Part shown: positions 1-9,102 of the stretch, in pieces
How positions within the stretch are numbered: the first letter of the stretch is position 1
Layout: the number at the start of each line of letters is the position of its first letter
Assembly: GCF_016428595.1 (NCBI RefSeq)
Contig: NZ_JAELVQ010000009.1
Coordinates: 62,001 to 126,000 of the forward strand
From: Snuella sedimenti
GTDB taxonomy: Bacteria > Bacteroidota > Bacteroidia > Flavobacteriales > Flavobacteriaceae
DNA length: 64,000 bases
Reading direction: 5' to 3'
The notes under the pieces: model-generated
The model's database searches: none
The model's input: only the letters and a program-made list of their open reading frames with translations
What the model was told of the DNA's origin: nothing
Made by a program: the position numbers and the translations under genes

Positions 1-1
1 A

Positions 2-937
2 TGGGCTATTCCAAAGTTTGCTATAAAAGCTTCCTATTACGATGGGGACGACTTGGTAAAATATATATTTGTAGCCAATTTTGCAGCCAGTGTGGTTACC
101 TTTTTAATGTTAACGCCCTATTTTTTTAAGGTTAAGCTGCAATTTAGTAAAGTCATTTTTAAGCAGTTGCTAAATTATGGCCTGCCAATCATGGTGGCTG
201 GTCTGGCCTATGTTATTAACGAAAATTTTGATAAGTGGTTACTGCCAACTGTGTTGGGTAAGGATATTAATGGAGCTTATAGTGGATGTTATAAAATAGC
301 TGTTTTTATGACTATTTTCATTCAGGCGTTCAGATTGGGGGCAGAGCCGTTCTTTTTTAATCACGCTAAGGAGAAAAATGCAAAAGAGACCTATGCTATT
401 ATCATGAAATACTTTGTAATATTAGGGAGTTTCATGCTTGTTTTTATTATTGCTTATCTGGATATTTTTAAGTCCCTAATCGTTAGGGATGAGAGTTATT
501 GGGTGGCTATAAATATTGTGCCTATAGTGCTGTTCGCTAATTTGTGCTTGGGTATTTATTTCAATTTGGCCATTTGGTATAAGCTAACCGATAAAACGCG
601 TTACGGTATGTATCTGTCGTTGGTAGGAGCCATTATTACAATTCTCTTTAATGTCATTATGATCGAAAAAATAGGGTTTATTGCGGCTGCTTGGGCTACA
701 TTACTGGCCTATGGAACCATGATGGTCTTATCTTATTATTTGGGACAAAAACATTACGAAGTTCCCTATAACCTCAAAAGTATAGTAAGTTATTTAGTTT
801 TAGCCATTATTTTATCGGTTCTAGCGCTTAACACAAATGCAAACTATTATATAAATACAGCTTTACTTTTAGTATTTTTGGCTATTATTTATGTGTTAGA
901 AAAAAACGAATTAAAACGGCTGTTAACAAGATTATAA
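2..937 (+). CDS. Polysaccharide flippase, Wzx/MATE-like (5' end outside window)
   Basis: Multi-pass inner-membrane protein of the oligosaccharide flippase (MOP exporter) type, which would move lipid-linked sugar units across the inner membrane. The reading frame is open from base 2 with no start codon before a TTG at 53, so the gene continues to the left; 311 residues of its C-terminal part are visible. It is very hydrophobic, with about eight or nine predicted membrane segments and short loops such as ENFDKWLLP, typical of the C-terminal half of these flippases. It is followed 40 bp later by dut and then by a sugar nucleotidyltransferase, which fits a surface-polysaccharide role. The substrate cannot be read from the sequence. 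Confidence 0.8.
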   Translation, partial: WAIPKFAIKASYYDGDDLVKYIFVANFAASVVTFLMLTPYFFKVKLQFSKVIFKQLLNYGLPIMVAGLAYVINENFDKWLLPTVLGKDINGAYSGCYKIAVFMTIFIQAFRLGAEPFFFNHAKEKNAKETYAIIMKYFVILGSFMLVFIIAYLDIFKSLIVRDESYWVAINIVPIVLFANLCLGIYFNLAIWYKLTDKTRYGMYLSLVGAIITILFNVIMIEKIGFIAAAWATLLAYGTMMVLSYYLGQKHYEVPYNLKSIVSYLVLAIILSVLALNTNANYYINTALLLVFLAIIYVLEKNELKRLLTRL

Positions 938-977
938 TGCCATATTAGGCTTAGAAGGTCATTTAAAAATAAAACAT

Positions 978-1412
978 ATGCAAATTAAAATAATAAATAC
1001 ATCCAATCACGAATTGCCCAATTATGAAACGATTGCTTCGGCCGGAATGGATCTACGTGCCAAGTTATCAGAGGCTCGGACATTAAAGCCCTTGGAAAGG
1101 AGTATTGTTGGAACGGGCCTGTTTATAGAGTTACCTATAGGTTACGAGGCTCAGGTAAGACCACGAAGTGGATTGGCAGCCAAAAAAGGAATTACGGTGT
1201 TAAATGCTCCCGGTACTGTAGATGCCGATTATAGAGGAGAAATTGGCGTGATACTGATAAACCTTTCTAACGATGACTTTACTATAGAAAATGGTGAACG
1301 TATTGCGCAATTAGTAATTGCGAAACACGAGCGTGCCGAGTGGATTGAGGTTGAAGAACTTTCTCAAACATCTCGTGGAGCAGGTGGTTTTGGGAGTACA
1401 GGAACAAAGTGA
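978..1412 (+). CDS. dut: dUTP diphosphatase
   Basis: Hydrolyses dUTP to dUMP and pyrophosphate, keeping uracil out of DNA and supplying dUMP for dTMP synthesis; a cytosolic homotrimer. At 144 residues it has the normal length. All five trimeric dUTPase motifs are visible: AGMDLRA at 22-28, RPRSGLAAK at 61-69, [10 protein letters not shown] at 79-88 (with the catalytic Asp), GERIAQLVI near 107-115 and the C-terminal [10 protein letters not shown] lid that closes over the substrate. ATG start 40 bp after the flippase gene, so probably co-transcribed with it. Confidence 0.96.
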   Translation: MQIKIINTSNHELPNYETIASAGMDLRAKLSEARTLKPLERSIVGTGLFIELPIGYEAQVRPRSGLAAKKGITVLNAPGTVDADYRGEIGVILINLSNDDFTIENGERIAQLVIAKHERAEWIEVEELSQTSRGAGGFGSTGTK

Positions 1413-1522
1413 TTAAAGAATTACGATTGACGATTTTTGATTTTCAGAATATAAAAAGAAAACATTTGTGAATTAGAGTGGCTAGAGCAAATCAATAATC
1501 AACAAAAAATTAGCTTAAAAAG

Positions 1523-2542
1523 ATGAAAATAATAGTACCAATGGCAGGACGCGGGTCACGATTAAGGCCCCATAGTTTAACAATACCAAAACCTTTAATC
1601 CCAGTTGCTGGTCAGCCTATTGTGCATCGCTTGGTAAAGGATATAGCCAAGGTTTTAAAACAGCCTATAGAAGAAATAGCATTTGTACTTGGCGACCCTG
1701 CTTGGTTTGGAGACGATGTTGTCTCAAGCTTGCAAGATTTAGCAGAAGGTTTAGGAGCTAAAGCCTCCATTTACCGTCAGGACCAGCCTTTAGGGACAGG
1801 CCATGCTATTATGTGTGCCAAGCCCTCACTGTCCGGACCCGCTGTAATTGCTTATGCCGATACATTAATTAGAGCAAAATTCGATTTAGACCCAAATGCA
1901 GATAGCGTTATTTGGACGAAACAAGTTGACAACCCAGAAGCCTATGGCGTTGTAAAATTAAATGCTAATGAAGAAATTGTTGAATTGGTGGAGAAACCTC
2001 AAGATTTTGTTAGCAATCAAGCAGTAATCGGTATTTATTACTTTAAAGATGTAAGTGTTTTAAAGGATAAATTACAAGAAGTTTTGGAAGAAAACGTTAT
2101 GAATGGTGGAGAATACCAAATAAATGACGGAATTAAGCGTATGATGGCCGATGGAAACGTTTTTAAGACTGGTACGGTTGACGAATGGATGGACTGTGGT
2201 AATAAGGCGATAACTATTGAAACCAATGGTAAGATGCTAGGGTTTTTAAAAGCTGATGGCGAAGAACAATTGGTAGCTCCTTCAGTGAAATTAGATAATT
2301 CTAAGGTTATAGAGCCGTGTTTTATCGGTGAGAATGTTGTTCTTAAAAACACAACTGTTGGACCTTACGTGTCTATTGGTAATAATAGTTTTATTGAAAA
2401 TGCTACTATCAAGAATAGTTTGATACAAACACATACAATCATTAAAAATGCTAACTTAGATGAAGCAATGATTGGGAACTATGTGTCATTCGATGGTAAT
2501 TTTAAAGCCATTAGTATAGGTGATTATGCCGTTTTGGAGTAG
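1523..2542 (+). CDS. Sugar-phosphate nucleotidyltransferase with left-handed beta-helix tail
   Basis: Predicted to activate a sugar 1-phosphate to an NDP-sugar for surface-polysaccharide synthesis. The N-terminus carries the nucleotidyl-transferase signature (VPMAGRGSRLRP at about 5-16, then IPKPLIPVAGQP) that binds NTP and metal. The middle holds GTGHAIMCAK and VEKPQDF, typical of the RmlA/GlmU/ManC superfamily. From about residue 255 hexapeptide-like repeats (FIGENVV, TVGPYVSIG, MIGNYVSF) indicate a left-handed beta-helix. Length 339. The nucleotide and sugar are not determined; it lacks the second catalytic domain of GlmU. It lies between dut and a TPR gene in a conserved flavobacterial order. 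Confidence 0.85.
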   Translation: MKIIVPMAGRGSRLRPHSLTIPKPLIPVAGQPIVHRLVKDIAKVLKQPIEEIAFVLGDPAWFGDDVVSSLQDLAEGLGAKASIYRQDQPLGTGHAIMCAKPSLSGPAVIAYADTLIRAKFDLDPNADSVIWTKQVDNPEAYGVVKLNANEEIVELVEKPQDFVSNQAVIGIYYFKDVSVLKDKLQEVLEENVMNGGEYQINDGIKRMMADGNVFKTGTVDEWMDCGNKAITIETNGKMLGFLKADGEEQLVAPSVKLDNSKVIEPCFIGENVVLKNTTVGPYVSIGNNSFIENATIKNSLIQTHTIIKNANLDEAMIGNYVSFDGNFKAISIGDYAVLE

Positions 2543-2626
2543 CTTATAAACACAGACAGGAATCGCATAACGTTTGGAATGCATATTGTATTACTTATAG
2601 TCTAGATTAAAGGCAAAAGGTGTTTT

Positions 2627-2766
2627 TATGAAATGCCATTAACAAAAAGTTGCAAACCCAACCGAAATCGAAGATTCACGAACTCCTATTTTCAAAATAA
2701 GAACACGTGAATATATGATAATTTAGGCATTGCATCTGACCACTTAAAAACAATAAATATTAACAG
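2627..2766 (+). repeat. Leader-like repeat R2, copy A, with nested palindrome
   Basis: This stretch shares with 15350-15446 the blocks ATGAAATGCC, ATTAACAAAAAGTTGCAAAC, ATATGATAATTT and a CTGACC...AAAAACAATAA tail. Copy A has about 50 extra bases (2663-2712) absent from copy B. The extra piece is palindromic: ATTCACG at 2674-2680 pairs with CGTGAAT at 2706-2712, with TATTTTCAAAATA inside. The repeat ends directly at the start codon of the TPR gene, so it forms that gene's leader. Confidence 0.6.
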
Positions 2767-4128
2767 ATGAAACGTAATATATACATAATACTATTTCTTT
2801 TGGGGAGTTTATTGTTTCCTATGCATCATTACGCCCAGGTAGATTTTAATAAAAAGCCTGATGACGATTTAGGTAATGTAGAGGATCAATTCCAAGAACT
2901 CTTTTTTGAAGCATTAAAACAGAAAGGGATTGAGAATTACGATCGCTCTGTTGAAGCACTTTTAAAATGTGTTGAATTGGATAAAAATGTCCCTGTGTTA
3001 TATTTCGAGCTTGGAAAAAACTATAATAAGCTTAAAAATTTTGGAGCGGCCGAAGATGCCCTAAAGAAAGCGGTAAGTAAAGAACCTGACAACGAATGGT
3101 TTTTGGATGAGCTTTATGGGTTTTATGCCCAACAGAATGAATACGACAAAGCCATAAAAACGGTTAAACAGTTGGTTAAATACCATCCCGATTACAAAGA
3201 AGACCTAGCTGCTTTATATGTTAGAACCAAAAAGTATAAGGATGCATTGGAACTGTTAGATGCGCTTGATGCAGAGTTTGGTATTTCAATAGAGAGGGAT
3301 AGGATGCGTAACCAAGTATATGAGGCAACAGGACGTAAAAAGGATCAAATAAAAAATTTGGAAGCTCGTGTTGAAAACAATCCAGATAAAGAATCCAATT
3401 ATTTGAACCTTATTTTTAGATATAGTGAGAATAACGATAAAGAGAAAGCTTTTGAAACAGCAAAAGAATTATTAAAAGTAAATCCGAATTCACAATTGGT
3501 GCATTTGGCTCTGTATAAGTTTTATCTGGATGATGCTGACACACAAAAGGCTATAGCCTCTATGAAAATAGTTATTAGAAGCGCACAGATTAAGCCAGAA
3601 GCGAAGCTTAAGGTCTTATCAGATTTTGTTAAATTTGTGGGGAATCACCCAGAGCATGAAGCCGATTTGGTTGAAGCAACCCTATTAATGGGAGATTTAA
3701 ACAATGCCAAAACACTTGTTGAAGTTGCCCAATATTATCTAACAAAGAACAATAAAGAAAAAGGACTTGAGTATTATGAGCAAGCGTTAAAGTTAGATAA
3801 TGATAATTTTGATGTTTTACGCAATGTATTGTTGCTATATGTCGATTTGAAGAAAGATGCATTTGCAGAAGCAAGGAGTAGTAAAGCACTCGAAAAGTAT
3901 CCTTCGCAACCTATTCTTTACCTAATAAACGGCGTGACTTTAAATAACTTACAACAGCCTAAAAAGGCTGTGGAAGTTTTAGAAATAGGACTTGATTATA
4001 TTATTGATAGCCCCAAAATGGAAGCCGATTTTTATAATCAGTTAAGTAAGGCCTATGGCCAGTTAAATAATGCTGCCAAAGCAAAGTTTTATGATGATAA
4101 AGCAAAACAATTAGAATCTTCGAATTAA
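2767..4128 (+). CDS. Exported tetratricopeptide-repeat protein
   Basis: A 453-residue protein with an N-terminal signal peptide (about residues 1-24, ending HHYAQ) and tandem TPR helices over most of its length, for example VPVLYFELGKNYNKLKNFG, LVHLALYKFYLDDADTQKA and GLEYYEQALKLDNDNFDV. TPRs are protein-protein scaffolds, so it probably acts in the periplasm or at the inner face of the outer membrane. Its stop codon overlaps the next start (TAATG), tying it to the DUF4292 lipoprotein and the EnvC-like gene and suggesting a common role in envelope assembly. The precise partner is unknown. Confidence 0.85.
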   Translation: MKRNIYIILFLLGSLLFPMHHYAQVDFNKKPDDDLGNVEDQFQELFFEALKQKGIENYDRSVEALLKCVELDKNVPVLYFELGKNYNKLKNFGAAEDALKKAVSKEPDNEWFLDELYGFYAQQNEYDKAIKTVKQLVKYHPDYKEDLAALYVRTKKYKDALELLDALDAEFGISIERDRMRNQVYEATGRKKDQIKNLEARVENNPDKESNYLNLIFRYSENNDKEKAFETAKELLKVNPNSQLVHLALYKFYLDDADTQKAIASMKIVIRSAQIKPEAKLKVLSDFVKFVGNHPEHEADLVEATLLMGDLNNAKTLVEVAQYYLTKNNKEKGLEYYEQALKLDNDNFDVLRNVLLLYVDLKKDAFAEARSSKALEKYPSQPILYLINGVTLNNLQQPKKAVEVLEIGLDYIIDSPKMEADFYNQLSKAYGQLNNAAKAKFYDDKAKQLESSN

Positions 4129-4901
4129 TGTATACTTATAGACGCTCCATTACAATCCTATTGCTGTTACTGGTTTTTAATTGCAAATCGGCCAGAACGG
4201 TCAGATCTGGAGAAGCAAACCTTAAATTATCGGCCAAACAATTAATTAAAGAGAATTTAAAGCAGACACCCCGTTTTAAAACCTTGGCAGCACGTGTTAA
4301 AGTAGATGTTCAAGATGGTGATAAAGAAAAAGGGTATACCGTTAATATGCGTATAGAGAAAGACAAAAAAATCTTATTGATGTCTTCTCCAATATCATTT
4401 GTTAAAGCCCTGATAACACCTGATAAGGTAAGTTTTTATAATAAACTCGATAACACCTATTTTGAAGGAGACTATAGCTATTTAAGTAAGTTGTTGGGAA
4501 CAGAATTAGATTTTGAAAAAGTACAGAATTTACTTTTGGGAGAAGCTCTGTACCATTTAAAAGATGAGACTTACAAGGTGTCGGTCGACAACAATACCTA
4601 CGTTTTACAGCCTAAGCAACAACGTGCTGTTTTTGAATTGTTTTTGTTCCTTGAACCCTCGTATTTTAAAATTAAGTCGCAGCAACTATACCAACCCCAA
4701 AAGTTTAGGTATTTACAAATCGATTATTTAGATTATCAAAAGGTTGCAAAACAAACCTTGCCGCAACGTATTAAAGTTATTGCCGTTGAAGCAAATGAAG
4801 AGCTAATTATTAACTTAGAATATAAGGGTGCGGCATTGGATGTAGATCTTAGGTTCCCGTTTAAAATACCGTCTGGATATAAGGAAATCGCATTTGAATG
4901 A
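4128..4901 (+). CDS. DUF4292 family lipoprotein
   Basis: A 257-residue lipoprotein: positively charged N-terminus (YRRS), hydrophobic stretch, then a lipobox-like VFNC with the lipidated Cys at 19. The body (VKVDVQDGDKEKGYTV, KKILLMSSPISFVKAL, LLLGEALYHL) matches what I recall of DUF4292, a Bacteroidota family that resembles LolA/LolB-type lipid-binding half-barrels; that resemblance is recalled, not computed. It overlaps both neighbours (1 bp upstream, 4 bp ATGA downstream), so the three proteins are almost certainly translated together. Confidence 0.8.
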   Translation: MYTYRRSITILLLLLVFNCKSARTVRSGEANLKLSAKQLIKENLKQTPRFKTLAARVKVDVQDGDKEKGYTVNMRIEKDKKILLMSSPISFVKALITPDKVSFYNKLDNTYFEGDYSYLSKLLGTELDFEKVQNLLLGEALYHLKDETYKVSVDNNTYVLQPKQQRAVFELFLFLEPSYFKIKSQQLYQPQKFRYLQIDYLDYQKVAKQTLPQRIKVIAVEANEELIINLEYKGAALDVDLRFPFKIPSGYKEIAFE

Positions 4902-6127
4902 TAAAAACCAATAGCATAAGTAAATCTATTTTTTTGTTGGCTTTCTTGCTGTGTAGTACCATTGCTCCTGCTCAAAACAACAAGCAAAAAGCTTTGGAGA
5001 CGCGTAGACAGGAATTGCGTCGAGAAATCCAAAAAATTAATGAGCTACGAACCGAGAACAAGTCGAAAGAGAAATCGGAATTATCCTTGATAGAAGATCT
5101 TAATTATAAGATACGCGTATTAGATAATTTAATTAAAGTTACCAATCAACAGGCTAACTTGTTAACAAGAGAGATTGGTGCTAACCAAAAACGAATTACA
5201 GCATTACGAGACGAATTAAAACAATTAAAGGAAGATTATGCGGCAATGATCGTTAAATCGTATAAAAGCAAAAATCAACAAAGTAAGATTATGTTTTTGT
5301 TGTCTTCAAACGATTTTAAGCAGGCATATAAGCGTTTACAATATATTAAGCAGTATTCCGATCATCAAAAGCAACAAGGGGAAACCATAAAGGCTAAAAC
5401 AAGAGAATTACAACAGGTTAATGTTGATTTGCTAAAACAGCAAGAAGATAAAAAGAAGTTGATAGCTGATAATCGGGAGCATCAAAAGGCTTTGGAAACT
5501 GAGCGTAAACAGCATGAAACAATAATGAAAGCCGTTAGAAAAAATATTTCGTTATATGCTTCCCAGATTAAGAATAAACAACGTGAAGCCGATAGGATAG
5601 ATGCCCAAATAGACCGTATTATAAAAGAAGCTATTGCCAGTTCCAATAAACGTGCAGGAAAAGCTACTAGCTCGGCAACCTTTGCTTTAACAGCCGAAGA
5701 GAAAATATTGGCATCCAATTTTACAGCAAATAAAGGAAAATTGCCCTGGCCAGTAGAGAAAGGTTTTGTTAAGTTGGGGTATGGTAAACAACCGCATCCC
5801 TTAAATAAGAGCTTGACTATAAACAGCAACGGGGTTCGAATAGCAACTGAGAGAAATGCAAAGGTAAGGGCTATTTTTAATGGAGAGGTAACCAAAATAG
5901 TTGCCATTAAAAATGGAAACATCATTGTTATGGTTCGCCATGGAAATTACTTTACAGCCTATAAGAATTTGGGGAGGGTTTACGTAAAAAAAGGCGATAA
6001 AATTTCTACAAAGCAGGAAATAGGTGAGGTCTTTACGAATCCTTCCAGTGGAGAGACAACCCTTAATTTTAGCATTTTTAAAGAAACAAGAACGGAAAAT
6101 CCAGCTTCGTGGATTTATAAAATGTAA
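4898..6127 (+). CDS. EnvC-like murein hydrolase activator (degenerate LytM/M23 domain)
   Basis: A 409-residue exported protein: signal peptide (residues 1 to about 25, ending APAQ), a long charged coiled coil (about 28-250), and a C-terminal LytM/M23 fold (about 285-405). Active M23 enzymes carry HxxxD and HxH zinc ligands. Here the first motif reads SNGVRI and the last TTLNFSIF, so the ligands are missing. This is the EnvC/NlpD situation, in which the domain activates amidases during cell separation rather than cutting peptidoglycan. Translationally coupled (ATGA) to the DUF4292 lipoprotein gene. The catalytic loss is seen directly; the activator role is inferred from the family. Confidence 0.88.
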   Translation: MIKTNSISKSIFLLAFLLCSTIAPAQNNKQKALETRRQELRREIQKINELRTENKSKEKSELSLIEDLNYKIRVLDNLIKVTNQQANLLTREIGANQKRITALRDELKQLKEDYAAMIVKSYKSKNQQSKIMFLLSSNDFKQAYKRLQYIKQYSDHQKQQGETIKAKTRELQQVNVDLLKQQEDKKKLIADNREHQKALETERKQHETIMKAVRKNISLYASQIKNKQREADRIDAQIDRIIKEAIASSNKRAGKATSSATFALTAEEKILASNFTANKGKLPWPVEKGFVKLGYGKQPHPLNKSLTINSNGVRIATERNAKVRAIFNGEVTKIVAIKNGNIIVMVRHGNYFTAYKNLGRVYVKKGDKISTKQEIGEVFTNPSSGETTLNFSIFKETRTENPASWIYKM

Positions 6128-6151
6128 TCACCTTTTTATCAGGATCATTAT

Positions 6152-6323
6152 AAATTAACTTGAATAATGTTTAAGAGTCCTAATGTCTCTTCGAGTGAAA
6201 TTCTGAAAGAATTTAGTATCGAGAAGTACTTTTAGTGGGAAATTTATTTGTTTTCGATACACCAAATCACAGATTTGGCACTCAAACAGACATAAATTCC
6301 TTATTCATTATTAACGTTAAATT
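6152..6323 (+). repeat. Palindromic element R3, copy 1
   Basis: Intergenic element of about 172 bp with imperfect outer inverted repeats (6152-6169 against 6306-6323). The left arm (about 6185-6232) contains TCTCTTCGAGTGAAATTCTG and GTATCGAGAAGTACTTTTAG, a motif seen again at 11299, 19996 and, reversed, at 44443-44505. The core (6238-6300) is bounded by GGGAAATTTAT and ATAAATTCC and contains the hairpin CCAAATC-ACA-GATTTGG. The copy at 44357-44526 has the same arms in the opposite orientation but the core in the same orientation as here. No gene is visible in this 225-bp gap. Confidence 0.7.
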
Positions 6324-6352
6324 AGGGATGTTCTAACGGATCTGAATTAGTA

Positions 6353-6865
6353 TTATTCAAACAGTGCCTTTAGTTCGGTAGCATCATTTGGTTTTATTTT
6401 TCCGGCAAGCAGCAAACTTAATTGCTTACGACGTAAGGCGGCTGCAAAGCGCTCTTTTTCTAGTTTCGTTTCAGGAAGTACTTCTGGAACTGCAATAGGT
6501 CTTCCGGTTTCGTCGACAGCTACAAAGGTATAAATAGCTTCATTAGCCTTCGTTTTTTCGCCAGATTCACGATCCTCGATCCATACATCTATAAAGACTT
6601 CCATAGAGGTGTTGAAAGCTCGGGATACTTTGGCTTCAACAGTAACCACACTTCCTAAGGGAACGGCTCTGTTGAATGCAACATGGTTTACCGAAGCTGT
6701 TACCACAATACGTCTTGAGTGTCTTCTGGCAGCAATACTTGCCGCACGATCCATACGGGCTAATAACTCTCCTCCAAATAAATTGTTTAACGGATTGGTT
6801 TCACCGGGTAAAACCATATCAGTAAGGATCGTCTTGGATTGTTCAGGCGTTTTTGCTTGCATCAT
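6353..6865 (-). CDS. Acyl-CoA thioesterase (hotdog fold)
   Basis: Cytosolic hotdog-fold thioesterase of the YciA/ACOT type that hydrolyses acyl-CoA to free acid and CoA. Length 170. The N-terminal segment NPLNNLFGGELLARMDRAAS (about 23-42) is the hotdog helix with the usual N/G/D active-site pattern, followed by VNHVAFNRAVPLGSVVTVEA and EAIYTFVAVDETGRP strands. Starts at ATG; a TAACTTTG box lies about 24 bp upstream. The acyl-chain preference cannot be read from the sequence. Confidence 0.9.
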   Translation of the reverse strand: MMQAKTPEQSKTILTDMVLPGETNPLNNLFGGELLARMDRAASIAARRHSRRIVVTASVNHVAFNRAVPLGSVVTVEAKVSRAFNTSMEVFIDVWIEDRESGEKTKANEAIYTFVAVDETGRPIAVPEVLPETKLEKERFAAALRRKQLSLLLAGKIKPNDATELKALFE

Positions 6866-6888
6866 TTGTGGTTTTTTTAATGATGCCG

Positions 6889-6896
6889 CAAAGTTA
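6889..6896 (-). promoter_or_regulatory. -7 promoter box of the thioesterase gene
   Basis: TAACTTTG on the minus strand fits the Bacteroidota -7 consensus TAnnTTTG and lies 24 bp before the start codon. No clear -33 element was seen. Confidence 0.5.
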
Positions 6897-6945
6897 AAAC
6901 GATTTTAGGATTAAAGAAGTAAAATATTGACGAATTCGCAAAAAA

Positions 6946-7884
6946 CTAGTTTAGTTTTTTAACCGATAACCAAGCATCCTTGTTATGGTTTGTTCTAATG
7001 TTTCGAATGGCTTTTAAGGCGTCTTTTCCATTTTCATAACTGGCATAAACTACTTCGTACAAACCAGATTTGTTCATACCAATTGTTCTCGCATTTGGAT
7101 ACCCTTGCTTTCTGAGTTGTTGAACCATTTTATTCGAATTATCTTCAACTCTAAAGGCCCCAGCAATAATATGATAGTTGCCAGATTGTTTAGTAAGGTT
7201 AACAGTAATAGCAGGGAGCGGATTTAAATTAAAAGTAGCCTGTTGTATTTTTGTGTCAAGCTGTTGTTCCGCTGTTTCCTGAGCTATTTGATTATGTTGT
7301 TCAATTTTGTTAACGTAAAAGTTGGATGCAGCAAAACCCCCAAGGGAGAGGGCAATTACAGCTACAGCAGCGTATTTCAAATACGATCTGTTTTTACGTT
7401 TTTCGGGTGTAACAGCAATAGGTATTACGTTTTCAATTGTTTCGGCAGTTTCCTTATAAACTTCACGGGTTACCGTTGGAGAAACAAACTGGGAGAGACC
7501 AAATGCATCTGTTAAATAATTAAGATGATAAGTCGGTTCAAACAAAATTTTGCCTTCACTGTTTAATGTAATATCTCCTATATTTTTAAAAGATACCGTT
7601 TCACCCTGCATCAAACTAGATTTGATCGCTTTTATGCGCTTTTGAATTTTTCCGGCTGCGGCTTCAAAAGAGATTTTTTCTATATCGGCAATGTAATGGG
7701 TCAATAGACCATCGCTTTTTTGGATCTGTTCATTAAACGACACCATTTTTTTAGGTGGATAAAAAGCATTTGTAGTTTCGTTTATAGAAGCAGGAACACG
7801 TTGTGTTAAAAAAGCTCCAAATTCAGGAACTGTAACACATTCATATCTGTATAATAAATCGCTGATGTAGGTTTCTAGTTGCAT
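6946..7884 (-). CDS. HU-CCDC81-like and SPOR domain membrane protein
   Basis: A 312-residue protein. Residues about 1-125 resemble the Bacteroidota HU-CCDC81 domain pair (YISDLLYRYECVTVPEFGAF; GETVSFKNIGDITLNSEGKI). A membrane segment follows at about 170-190 (YAAVAVIALSLGGFAASNFY), then a C-terminal SPOR domain at about 235-312 (YHIIAGAFRVEDNSNKMVQQ). SPOR domains bind denuded peptidoglycan at division sites, so the protein probably links a cytoplasmic DNA-binding-like module to septal wall. The start codon lies only 5 bp from a TAACTTTG box, so the mRNA may be leaderless. Confidence 0.85.
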   Translation of the reverse strand: MQLETYISDLLYRYECVTVPEFGAFLTQRVPASINETTNAFYPPKKMVSFNEQIQKSDGLLTHYIADIEKISFEAAAGKIQKRIKAIKSSLMQGETVSFKNIGDITLNSEGKILFEPTYHLNYLTDAFGLSQFVSPTVTREVYKETAETIENVIPIAVTPEKRKNRSYLKYAAVAVIALSLGGFAASNFYVNKIEQHNQIAQETAEQQLDTKIQQATFNLNPLPAITVNLTKQSGNYHIIAGAFRVEDNSNKMVQQLRKQGYPNARTIGMNKSGLYEVVYASYENGKDALKAIRNIRTNHNKDAWLSVKKLN

Positions 7885-7889
7885 GTAAA

Positions 7890-7897
7890 CAAAGTTA
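7890..7897 (-). promoter_or_regulatory. -7 promoter box next to the SPOR-protein start codon
   Basis: TAACTTTG on the minus strand, five bases before the ATG at 7884. Transcription usually starts a few bases after this box, so the predicted message would begin at or next to the start codon. Confidence 0.4.
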
Positions 7898-7987
7898 AAA
7901 ATTTTTGCTTTCAGGTAAAATTAACCTCAAAATATTTATTAACACTTTAAAAATTCTTTTATTGTAACTTCAAAATCAAATGAATAC

Positions 7988-9091
7988 ATGTCTGAAAATG
8001 ATTTGCTTTATACTCTGGCCCTGCAGCATGTCCCAAAAATTGGCGACATAACAGCTAAGAAATTGATTACGAATTGTGGCTCGGCCGAGGCTGTTTTTAA
8101 GGAAAAGAAACAAAATTTGCTTAAAATCGATGGTATTGGCTCCATTATGTTGAATGATTTAAATGAAAAGGATCATTTAGTAGCGGCTGAAGCTGAAATT
8201 CATTTTATGGAATCCAATAATATTACGTGTTCCTATTTTAAGGATGCCAATTACCCGGGTAAATTAAAACATTGTATTGATGGCCCTATTCTGTTATTTC
8301 AATCGGGGCAGATTAATATAAACCATCAGCCCATTATTAGTATTGTGGGAACTCGAAAAATAACAACTCATGGTATTGCTTTTTGCGAAGCTTTGGTCGA
8401 GGCACTCACACCATATAACCCAATAATTGTTTCGGGACTTGCTTATGGAACGGATATTACGGCGCATAAAGCAGCATTAAAGCATAATTTGCAAACAATA
8501 GGCTGTTTGGCACATGGGTTAAATCAAATTTACCCTAAAGTGCATAAGAAGTATGTGGCAGCTATTGAAAATAACGGTGGGTTTTTTACCGATTTTTGGA
8601 GTAGTGCTACTTTTGATAGGAATAATTTCTTGAAGCGAAATAGGGTTATAGCCGGTTTGAGTGAAGCAACTATTGTAATAGAATCGGCCGAAAAAGGAGG
8701 GAGTTTAGTAACAGCTGATATTGCCAATTCGTACAACCGGGATGTCTTTGCAGTACCAGGGCGTACTACAGACACACAAAGCCTAGGTTGCAATAACTTA
8801 ATAAAATACCAAAAGGCACATATGTTGTCTAATCCTTTAGACGTACCCTATATTTTAAATTGGCAATTAGAAGAACCCAATAAGCAGGTCGTTCAAAAAC
8901 AATTGTTTGTTGAGTTGGAAGCCGATGAGAAAGTTATTTATAACTATCTTAAAGAGCATAATAAACAACTGTTAGATGTTATTGCTGTAAATTGTAATAT
9001 GCCAATTTATAAAGTGGCCAGTATGTTATTAAACATGGAGCTTAAAGGGGTTGTTCGCCCGTTACCGGGTAAATTATTTGAGCTTGTTTAA
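7988..9091 (+). CDS. dprA: DNA-processing protein DprA (DNA protection / RecA loader)
   Basis: Binds incoming single-stranded DNA during natural transformation and loads RecA on it. Length 367, normal for the long form: an N-terminal HhH/SAM-like region (HVPKIGDITAKKLI), then the Rossmann-like DprA core with SIVGTRKITTHG, VSGLAYGTDITAHKAAL and KRNRVIAGLSEATIVIESA...GGSLVTA, and a C-terminal winged-helix-like domain (VIAVNCNMPIYKVASMLLNM). Convergent with trpS, with stops 11 bp apart. Confidence 0.95.
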   Translation: MSENDLLYTLALQHVPKIGDITAKKLITNCGSAEAVFKEKKQNLLKIDGIGSIMLNDLNEKDHLVAAEAEIHFMESNNITCSYFKDANYPGKLKHCIDGPILLFQSGQININHQPIISIVGTRKITTHGIAFCEALVEALTPYNPIIVSGLAYGTDITAHKAALKHNLQTIGCLAHGLNQIYPKVHKKYVAAIENNGGFFTDFWSSATFDRNNFLKRNRVIAGLSEATIVIESAEKGGSLVTADIANSYNRDVFAVPGRTTDTQSLGCNNLIKYQKAHMLSNPLDVPYILNWQLEEPNKQVVQKQLFVELEADEKVIYNYLKEHNKQLLDVIAVNCNMPIYKVASMLLNMELKGVVRPLPGKLFELV

Positions 9092-9102
9092 CAAACAGTC
9101 TT

